From: Nocardia mangyaensis
GTDB taxonomy: Bacteria; Actinomycetota; Actinomycetes; Mycobacteriales; Mycobacteriaceae
Direction of reading: 5' to 3'
DNA: 64,000 bases
Assembly (NCBI RefSeq): GCF_001886715.1
Contig: NZ_CP018082.1
Span: 3,286,001-3,350,000 of the forward strand
Under the pieces are notes generated by a model that worked only from the letters and a program-made list of their open reading frames with translations, searched no databases and was not told where the DNA came from. The position numbers were made by a program, and so were the translations under genes. Position 1 is the first letter of the stretch, and each line of letters starts with the position of its first letter. Positions 1 through 9,810 of this stretch are shown one piece after another.

Positions 1-2
1 CC

Positions 3-3000
3 GAATCCTGGGACGGCGCCCTGTTCGCGAGCTGGCTGCCGATGTATCACGATATGGGTCTGATCGCCCCGCTGTTGCACACGGTGTATCTCGGCGCGAA
101 TTCGGTGCTGATGTCGCCGTTGCATTTCCTGCAGCGGCCCGAACGCTGGCTGCAGGCAATTTCCACTTACGGCGCGCACACCAGCGGCGGACCGAATTTC
201 GGCTATGAACTGTGTCTTCGCCGCGTCACCCCGGAACAGATCGATCAGCTCGATCTGAGCCGATGGCGGGTGGCGTTCAACGGGTCGGAACCGGTCAGGG
301 CCGCGACGGTGCGGCGTTTCGCCGACACCTTCGCCCGCGCCGGCTTCCGCGCCGAGGCCCAGCAGCCGGTCTACGGGTTGGCCGAGGCGACATTGATCGT
401 CACCGCACCGCCCACCACCGCGCCCCCGACGATCGTGCCGGGGATCTCCGCGCACGGCAGGGAGCTCGTCGGCGTCGGCCCGGCGGCGGCCGGGATGTCG
501 CTCGCGATCGTCGATCCGGGGAGCGGCCTCGCCCGCGCCGATGGCGAGGAAGGCGAGATCTGGGTCGCCGGCGACAGCGTGGCGGCGGGGTACTTCCGCG
601 ACGAGCAGTCGAGCGCCGAGGTGTTCGGGGCGATGCTGCCCGGCGACGACCGTCGCTTCCTGCGCACCGGTGACCTCGGATTCGTCTCCAGTGGTGAGCT
701 TTTCGTGACCGGTCGGCACAAGGACCTGGTCATCGTGGATGGTCGCAACCACTATCCGCAAGACATCGAGGCGACCGTCGAGGCGGCGCACGCCGAGGTG
801 CGCGCGGGCTGTGTGGCGGCCTTCGCCGTCGAGGCCGGTGCCGACGGTGAACAGCCGGTTGTGGTGGCCGAGGTGCGTGGGTCCGATCCCGACGAGCTGG
901 CCGCCGCCGAGGGGGCGATCCGGGCCGCGGTGTCGAGCGAGCACGGGCTCACCCTCGCCGCGGTGCTGTTGATCCGGCCGGGGACCGTGTTCAAGACCAG
1001 CAGTGGCAAGATCCAGCGTTCGGCGTGCCGGGCGGCGTATCTGTCCGGTGAGCTGCTGGCGTTGCTGGCGGGGCCGATGCGCTCGCCCGAGGACGAGTTC
1101 GAGGAGCCTGCGGCGGAGGTCGCGGTCGAGGAGCCCGCGGCGGAGTTGTCCGTGGAGGCCGTGCGATCGTGGCTGGTGCACGCGATCGCGCGGCAGGCGC
1201 TGCTCGATCCCGAACGGGTCGACATCCACCGTCCCCTGGTCGAATTCGGTTTGGGCTCGGCCGATCTGGTGGAGCTCGTGGTCGATCTGTCGGACTTCGT
1301 CGGCCGGTTCATCGACACGAATCTGTTCTTCGACCACCCGACGATCGCCGGGGTGGCCACGGTGCTGGCCGGGCCGGCCGAGAGCGACACCGCCGCACCT
1401 GAAGCCGTCGAACCCGAATCACGGGCGGACGCCGAGGACGACGATGCCGTCGCGATCATCGCCATGTCCTGTCGATTCCCCGGTGCCGCGGATTCCCCGG
1501 AAGCGCTGTGGCGTCTCCTGGACGGCGAGACCGACGGGTTGTCAGAGGTGCCGCCGGGCCGCTGGGACATCGACGGTCTCTACGACCCGGACGCGACCAT
1601 GCCCGGCACGGCCTACACCTTCCGGGGCGGTTACGTCGACGGGATCGACCGCTTCGACGCCGCCTTCTTCGGCATCGGCCCCCGCGAAGCCGCGGTGATG
1701 GACCCCCAGCAACGGATGATGCTGCAGCTGGCCTGGGAGGCCATCGAGCGGTCCGGCCGCGACCCGCGCACCCTGCACGGGAGCGCGACCGGGGTGTACC
1801 TGGGCGTGTACAGCACCGGCTATCTGGCTGATCCTGCGCCCGACCAGCTGAACGGTCAAGTGGGAACCGGACTTTCGCCGAGCGTCGCGTCCGGTCGCAT
1901 CTCCTACACCCTGGGTCTGCACGGACCCGCGGTCACCCTCGACACCGCGTGTTCGTCCTCGATCGTCGCGATGCACCTGGCCATGCAGGCGCTGCGCGCG
2001 GGGGAGTGCGAGCTGGCGCTGGCGGGCGGGGCGACCTTGCTGATGTCGCCGATCGCCCATATCGAGCTGTGCAAGCTGGGTGTGTTGTCACCGACGGGCC
2101 GGTGCGCGCCGTTCTCCGCGGATGCGGACGGGACGGTGTGGGCCGAGGGAGCCGGGTTGGTGCTGTTGAAGCGGCTCAGTGATGCGCGGCGTGACGGGGA
2201 CCGGGTGCTCGCGGTCGTGCGCGGCTCGGCGGTGAACCAGGACGGCCGCAGTCAGGGACTGAGCGCTCCCAATGGCGCTGCCCAAGAGCAGGTGTTGCGC
2301 TCGGCGCTGCGGGCCTCGGGTCTGGCGCCGCACGAGATCGACTACGTGGAGGCGCACGGGACCGGGACGGCGCTCGGCGATCCGATCGAGGCGCGGGCGC
2401 TGGCGCGGGTCTTCGGGCCGGGGCGTGATCCGGCGCGGCCGCTGGGTGTCGGTTCGCTGAAATCTCATGTGGGGCATACGCAGGCGGCGGCGGGCGTGGC
2501 CAGTGTCATCAAACTGGTTCTCGCGCTGCAGCACGAGCGGATCCCGGCGACATTGAACGCGGCCCAACCCTCGCCGCATGTCGATTGGGCGCGCAGCGGG
2601 GTGGCGGTGCAGGCGCAGGCGGGGCCGTGGCAGCGGGGTGATCGGCCGCGCCGGGCCGGGGTGAGTGCCTTCGGGTTGAGTGGCACGAACGCGCACCTGA
2701 TTCTCGAGGAAGCGCCGCCGACGCCGGTCGAGGAGGCCGATCCGCTCGCCGGTGGTGTGGCACTGCTGCCGATTTCGGCGCGTAGCGAGGCATCGGTGCA
2801 CGGGCAGGCGCGGCGGCTGCTCGACCTGGTGGCGGCTGATCCGCGATCGGATCCGGGGCAGGTGTCGCGAGCACTTGCCTTGCAGCGCAGTCAGTTCGAG
2901 CGTCGGGCGGTAGTGGTTGCCGCTGATCGCGCCGGGATGGTCGGCGCGCTGGGTGATCTGGTGGCTGGGCGTTCGTCGGCGGATGTCGCGGTCGGTACCG

Positions 3001-6000
3001 GACCGGTGCTGACCAACGCCAAAACGGCTTTCGTCTTTCCCGGGCAGGGCATGCAGTGGGTCGGCATGGCGGGCGACCTGCTGTCCTCCAGCGCCGAGTT
3101 CCGGGCGGAATTCGAACTGTGTGACAAGGCATTCGGCGCGCACATCGGGTGGTCGCTGGTCGATCGGCTCACCACCATGGCACCCGCCGACCTGGTGGAC
3201 TTCCCCGTCGTCCAGCCGCTGCTGTTCGCGACGATGGCCGCCCTGGCCGCCACCTGGCGCGCGGCCGGTGTCACCCCGGACGCGGTGCTCGGTCACAGCC
3301 AGGGTGAGATCGCCGCCGCCTACTGCGCCGGAGTTCTCGATCTGGATGATGCTGCCCGGATCGTCGTCACGCGCAGCCGCCTCATGCAGGCCATCGACGA
3401 ACCGGCCGCGATGGCGATGATCGGCCTGCCCGAGGCCGAGGTCGCCACGCGACTGCTCGCCTTCGACGGTCGGGTGTCGATCGCGGCGGTCAATGTGCGC
3501 CGGTCGACGATCGTGGCCGGTGAGCAGGCCGCGGTGACCGAATTGCTGGCCGAGCTGGATCGCGCGGGGATCTACACGCGGCTCGGGGCGTCCGGTCCCG
3601 GACTGGCCGGGCATTGCGGATTGATCGAGGTCATTCGCGAGCCGCTGACCGATCAGCTGGCCGATCTCGGCGCGTCGGCGCCCACCATCGCCTGGTACTC
3701 GACGGTGACGGGTGAGCTGGTCACCGACGCGCCGGCCGGGCCCGAGTACTGGTATCGCAATGCGCGCGAGACCGTGCGGTTCGCGGCCACCGTCGAGCGG
3801 CTGATCGCCGACGGGTTCCGGTATTTCGTCGAACTCGGCATGCACCCGTCGCTGACAGCGGCGGTGAAGACGGTGTCGGAGGAGCTGGAGCGCGACGTGA
3901 TCGCCGTCGGCTCGCTGGTTCGCGACGAGGACGGGCCGACCAGCCTGGCCAGGGCACAGGCCGCGCTGTATGTCGGCGGTCATGATCTGGACTGGTCCCG
4001 CCTGGCCCCGGAGCGCGGACGGATCGACCTGCCCACCTACGCTTTCGACGAGCGGAGCTTCTGGACCGAGGGGGCCAACCGCGACACCGGGTCGCTCGGA
4101 CTCGACGACATCACCCATCCGGTGCTGGGAGCCGCTGTGCCGCAGCCGGATTCGGACGGTGTCACCCTGACGGGGCGGATCTCGCGGGCGAAGCAGCCGT
4201 GGGTGGTGGATCACGCGGGACCGCACGCGGTGCTGGTGCCCGGTGCGGCACTGGTCGAATGGGCCGTGCGGGCCGGTGACGAAGTGGACTGTCCGGTGGT
4301 GCGCGAGCTGGTGCTTCGTGCGCCGCTGCTCGTGCCCGAGCAGGGGTCTGTGCAGGTGCAAGTGGTCGTCGGCGGGGCCGATCAGGATCACCGTCGGACA
4401 GTACGGATCTTTGCTCGGTCCGAGACCGACCCCGATGCGCAGTGGACGCTGCACGCCGACGGGATTCTCGGTGAGGAGCTCGATCACTCACTGGCACAGC
4501 GTGACTCGTTCCGATCGCCGCCGCCGGCGGCCGGTCCCGGTCCCGCCGCCACCGTGGGGCGCAACCCTGCGGCCGCCATGGACGCACCCGACCACACAGC
4601 AGTCATCGGCGCGCCCCACCGCGCAGCGGGTACCGCGCTGTCCGGCGTGGGATGGAGCGTCGGGCCGCGCTCGGGCAGCCCGGACTTCGACCTGCCGCAC
4701 GATGGAGCGCACCATCCCGGGGGAGCAGGTGATTCGGTGACTTCGGCCCCAGCTCGGTCGTGGCCGCCCACCGGCGCCACTCGCGTCGATGTCGACGACC
4801 TGTACCAGAGGCTGTTCGCCCGGGGTCACCACTACGGCCCCCTGTTCCGGGCGATGCGGACCGCCTGGCGACGCGACGACGAGATCTTCGTCGAGGTCGA
4901 ACTCGCCGAATCCGCACACGGCGCGGCCGCCGACTTCGGCATCCACCCGGCCCTTCTCGACGCGGCCCTGCACGCGACCGCCCTGTTCGCCGCCGACGAC
5001 GGCGGGCACGCCCTCCTGCCGTTCGTCTGGTCCGATGTCGCCCTGTGGGCCACCGGCGCCACCACGCTGCGCGTTCGACTGGCCCGTTCCGGCACCGACA
5101 CCGTCACCATGTCCGCGACCGACCGCACCGGCCGACCCGTGGTATCGGTCGGCTCCTTGCTACTACGCCCGGTCGACCCCACCCAGTGGCAGTCGGCCAC
5201 CCTCGCCCCCGCCCACCGCCGCCTGTTCCAGGTGAAGTGGACCCCGTTGCCGCTGTCCCCTGTACACGGCGTACGGAGTCTCGGCGACTGGCACGACACC
5301 GAACCCGGTGCGACGGATGCGGTGATCTTGACTGTTCCCGAGGGCAATTCGACTGTCGAAGTGCACGACACCGCCCAGTACGTCCTCGGCGCACTGCAGA
5401 GCTTCCTCGGCGACAACCGCTTCGAGACAGCAACGCTGATCGTGCGCACCCAGGCTGTGGTCCCCGTCGCAAGTTCCGGCCTGGCCGCCGTGCGCGGAGT
5501 CGTTGCCAGCCGCGATACGGCGGGTACACCAGGTGTGCGGGTGGTAGGCGGCGTGGTTGACGCAGGCACCGACTATGTCGGGGCGCGCGTGTCCAGTGGT
5601 GGGACCGGTCCTGATCCCGTGGGTGCGGTGGTGTGGGGGCTGGTCCGGTCGGCGCAGTCGGAGAACCCGGGCCGGATCGTGCTGGTGGACAGTGCGGATG
5701 CCGACGTCGACTTCGCGGCTGTTCTCGCGACAGGCGAGCAGCAGGTGGCGGTGCTGGAGGGCTTGGCCTTCGCGCCCAGGTTGGCTCGGCTGCCAGAAGG
5801 GCCGACGCCGGCGGGGCGGGTGTCGCTCGGGGACGGTGCCGTGTTGGTGACCGGGGCGCCGGGGCGGTTGGGTTCGGCGCTCGCCCGGCATCTGGCCGAC
5901 GCCTACGGGGTGCGGGATCTGGTGTTGGTCAGCCGACGGGGGGTCGACGGTCCCGGGGGTGCGGAACTGCGGGACGATCTCGAGCAGCGGGGTGTTCGGG

Positions 6001-9000
6001 TGCGGTTCGCCGCGTGCGACATCACCGAGCGGCCGGCACTGGCCGAACTGCTGGACGGGTTGCCGCTGGCCGGTGTGATCCATGCCGCGTGCGTTCTCGA
6101 TGACGCCACCATCGGCTCGCTCACCCCGGACCAGCTCACCGCTGTGCTACGCCCGAAAGTCGATGCGGCGCAGCACTTGCACGAGCTGACGGCGGACCGG
6201 GACCTGTCGATCTTCGTGCTCTTCTCCGCGGCGGGCGGTCTGTTCGGCACACCGGGTCAGGCGAACTACGCGGCCGCCAACGCCTATCTCGACGCCCTCG
6301 CGGTGCACCGCCGGTCACTCGGGCTGCCCGCGCAGTCGCTGGCCTGGGGTGCCTGGGACGTCGACATGCACGAGCACATGGCCGACGCCGACATCCGGCG
6401 CATCGCGCGCGCGGGCGTCCGGGCCTTCTCGGTGCCAGACGGCATGGCGTGCTTCGATGCCGCACTGGCACAGGGTGATCCACTGCTGGTTCCGCTGCTG
6501 CTCGACACCGAGGTGCTGCGACGCTCACCCGCGGTCCCGCCGCTGCTGCGCGGACTGGTGCGCCGGGCGCCGCGGCGGGCCGTGGCCGATCACGCGGCGG
6601 TCGATCCTGCGACGGGCTCGGCGTTCGCGCGCGAGCTTCGAGCACTCCCGCGGGCGGAGGCCATCACCGTGGTCACGGCCGCCGTCGCCGGGTGGACCGG
6701 GGAGGTGCTCGGGCATTCGGGCACAGCGACCGTCGCCGTCGAGGAGACCTTCCAGAGTCTCGGTCTCGACTCGCTGATGGCGGTCGAACTGCGCAACAAG
6801 GTGCGGGCGCACACCGGGATCGCGGTGCCGCTCGGCACGATCCTCGCCGAACAGAACCTCACCGACCTCGCCGCCTACCTGGTCGAGGAGGTCGTGCGGC
6901 AAGACTCCCGTTCGGCCGAAACTGCCGCTGTCGAGGTGCCCGAGGTCGAAGTGCTGCCGGTGACCAGGGACATGATGCGGCTGCTGCGGACCGAGCAGCT
7001 CGGCATCCCGAGCGCCGCGCAGACCGGCGGTGTGGCGGTGCGGCTGCGCACGCGGGTCACCCGGGCCGAACTCGAGCAGGCAGTGGCCCGATCGGCTCGC
7101 CGCCATGCGGCGATGCGCACCGCCGTCCGGGCCAGTGACGCGAACGGGCGCCAGCTCGAGATCTACCGCGAGGCCGCGCTGTCGATCGGCTGGCGGTCCC
7201 TCGACCATCTCGATGACGTTGTCGTCGAGGCACGGTTCCGCGACCTGATGGCCCCGGCTTTCGATGTGGCGACCGGTCCGCTGTGGCGCTTCGAACTGCT
7301 CGACGCCGAATCCACCGACCAGGTCCTGCTCGTCGGCGCGCACCACGCCATGAGTGATGTGCAGTCGATGCTGTTGGTCGCGGGTGAACTCGTCGCCGAA
7401 CTGTCCGGAATCCGCCTCGATGACACGGTGACCAACCGCGACCTGCACCAACTGCTGGCTGCCCAACCGGCCAGGCGCGACGACAACGCGGTCGCCCGCT
7501 GGCGTGCCGCGTTCGCCGGTGCGCAGCGGCTCGAATTGACACTGGCCCGGTCACGCCCGGCCGAACGAGGCTACGGCGCCGGTGCGCTCGCGCTGGACAT
7601 GCCGCCCGGTCTGCACGATCGGGTCGCCGATCGGGCGCGGGAGCTCGGCATCACCCCGGCCGCTGTCTTCCTCGGTGCGCTCACCGTAACGCTCGCGCGC
7701 AGGCAGCAGATCGATCGGTTCGCCGTGGCCGTTCCCGTGGACACCCGCATGCATGCCGATGCGACGGACGCCGTCGGGTATTTCGGTGTGCCCGTGCCTT
7801 TCCCGGCAGCGGTGGAAACCGGGGACCTCGTCGCCGACGTCCTGCGCCGCACCGGCGACCGCCTGCGCAATCTGCTCGCACCCGGCGCGGGCTTCGCCGA
7901 AGTGATCGCCGCGCTCGCCGGGGAGGGCCTCGCCCGCGACAACGCGCCGCTGGTGGAGGTGTACTTCAACTACCTGCGCGCCAATTCGGCCGTCGGCCGG
8001 GCCGAGATCGTCCCCGTGAGCACGGGGTACTCCGACCTCGACCTCATGATCGCGGTGCTGCCCGACACCGGGCAGGTCTGGTTCACCTACAACACCGACA
8101 TCATCGACGCGCGGACCTGCACCGCCTTCGGGACCGACTACCTGGCGGTGGTCGAAGCGGCCGTCGCCGACCCCGGAGCGCCCGTCGGTGCCGAAGCGGT
8201 GGGACCGGAGGCTGTTTCGGGTGTTCGGGCGGCGGTGGCCGCCACGTTCGCGCTCGGCAGGCTGCCGGAGTTGCTGGTCGCCGCATCATCCGAGAACGCG
8301 CTGTCCGTCGCGGAGGCGCCGTACCACCACGTGCTGGCGTGCCTGCGCGATCCGTCGGGGGTGTTCGCGCAACCGTCGACCACGCTCGGCGTGCTGCTGA
8401 TGCGGGCGGCGGATCTGGAACGGTTCGGTGAGGTCACCGACGAGGTCCTCGCCGAGCTCGCCGTCGAGTTCCCCACGGTGATCAAGGGAGTCGTCGAGCG
8501 TACGGGCCGGTCGATCATCGTCGGCATCGCACCGACGCGGCGATCCACGGAACGGCTGATCGAGTGGGAGCGGACTGTCGTCGAGAACCTTCGCGATGTT
8601 CCCGGTATCGCGGTGCTCGAGGCGGAGCAGTGGACGCGCCTGCACGCGGTGGCCGATCCCTACGACGAGCGGACCGAAGTCCTGGCGCACTTGCCGTTCA
8701 CACCGGAATTCCAGGCGGCCATGGCGCTGACGCTGACGGCGACTGTCACCGCCGTTGTCGAGCCCGCGCCGAAGGTCATCGCGGTGGATGGCGACGACAC
8801 CTTGTGGAGCGGCATCGCGGGCGAAATCGGTGTCACTGGAGTCGAATTCGACGCGCCACGTCGTCTGCTGGCGCGGCGACTGCGGCAATGGCGTGCGGCG
8901 GGGACCTTGTTGGTGCTGGTGAGCAACAACGACGAGGACATCGTTCGGGCGATTCTGGACCGGCCGGACAGCCCGCTGAGTCCCGCTGCCTTCGCCGCCA

Positions 9001-9810
9001 TCTCCGCGAGCTGGGACGGCAAACCGGACCGTGTGGAGAACATCGCCCGCACCCTGGGTCTCGGTCTCGACACCTTCTGCTTCCTCGACGACAACCCCGT
9101 CGAGGTGGCGCGGATGCGTGCGCAACTGCCCGAGGTGCTGTGTGACCTGCCCGCCCGCCGAGGCGCTCGAATCGTTCCTCACCCGCCTGTGGCCACTGGT
9201 ACCGCTCGCCGCGACCATCGAGGACCGCCTGCGCGCCGACTTCTATCGCCAGGAATCCGACCGCGACCATGCCCGTGCCGCACTGGAATTCGAGGAGTTC
9301 CTCGATCAACTGGCACTCGAGGTCGACATCGAGCCACTGACCGAGGACACCACGACCCGGGCACGACAACTCGTGCGCCGCACCACCCAGTTCACCCTCG
9401 GCACCGCCACCGCCGACGACCTCGACCGGTGGCGCGAGCACGGCGAGGTCTGGACGGCCACCGCCCGCGACCGCTTCGGCGACTACGGCCTGATCTCGGT
9501 ACTCGCCCTGCGGAACGAGGGCGACGTTCTCCGGATCACCGGCTGGCAACTCAGCTGCCGAGCCCTCGCCCGCGGCGTCGAAGAACGACTCCTCCAATGG
9601 GTGGCCGACCGCGCCGACGCCCTCGGCTGCGCGACGGTCCACCTGTCGGTCGACCACACGCCCCGCAACGAACCGGCCCGCCGCCTGGCCGCCCGCCTGC
9701 ACGGCAGCTCGACCAGTGAGGGGCCACAGACTGTGACGATCACACCGAACCGGCTGCGCGAATTCAGGTCCTGGCACACCACCGCGAACACCCAGGAGGT
9801 GACCGGGTGA
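3..9810 (+). CDS. FAAL-PKS-condensation-FkbH megasynthase, 5' partial, frameshifted near 9155
   Basis: Activates a fatty acid and extends it on carrier proteins. The window opens inside a fatty acyl-AMP ligase ([11 protein letters not shown] at about 30-63; [20 protein letters not shown] at about 711-770; C-terminal Lys in [10 protein letters not shown] at about 991-1020). Then: ACP1 (1159-1370, Ser in GLGSADL); KS (about 1438-2730, Cys in DTACSSS, His in EAHGTGT and KSHVGHT); AT (about 3020-3930, GHSQGE); DH (about 4107-5200, [10 protein letters not shown]); KR (about 5830-6570, Rossmann [11 protein letters not shown]); ACP2 (6680-6890, LGLDSL); condensation domain (6955-8170, HHAMSD); FkbH-like HAD plus acetyltransferase-like part (8200-9810, DGDDTLW, later [10 protein letters not shown]). 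The literal frame closes at 9719. The family sequence continues in the next frame from about 9155 and ends at the TGA at 9808-9810, overlapping the next GTG. The FAAL N-terminus lies outside the window. No ER domain is seen. Confidence 0.9.
9146..9163 (+). other. Frameshift site in the FkbH domain
   Basis: In frame, the HAD part ends at PEVLCDLP and the downstream residues become non-family sequence. The adjacent frame reads [14 protein letters not shown] and then the normal FkbH C-terminal half through position 9810. The switch falls in the C-rich run ctgcccgcccgccgagg, where removing one C would restore [12 protein letters not shown]. This may be an assembly error in a short repeat or a true mutation. 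A translational frameshift is less likely, since no slippery site or stimulatory structure is evident. Confidence 0.85.

Noticed and set aside
2088..4487. 799-codon open frame antisense to the KS-AT region
   Set aside because: Product is Arg/His/Pro-rich with no domain; it mirrors strong coding on the plus strand in GC-rich DNA.
9146..9163. Programmed ribosomal frameshift in the FkbH region
   Set aside because: No recognised slippery heptamer or downstream structure; simple indel in a C-rich repeat is more economical.
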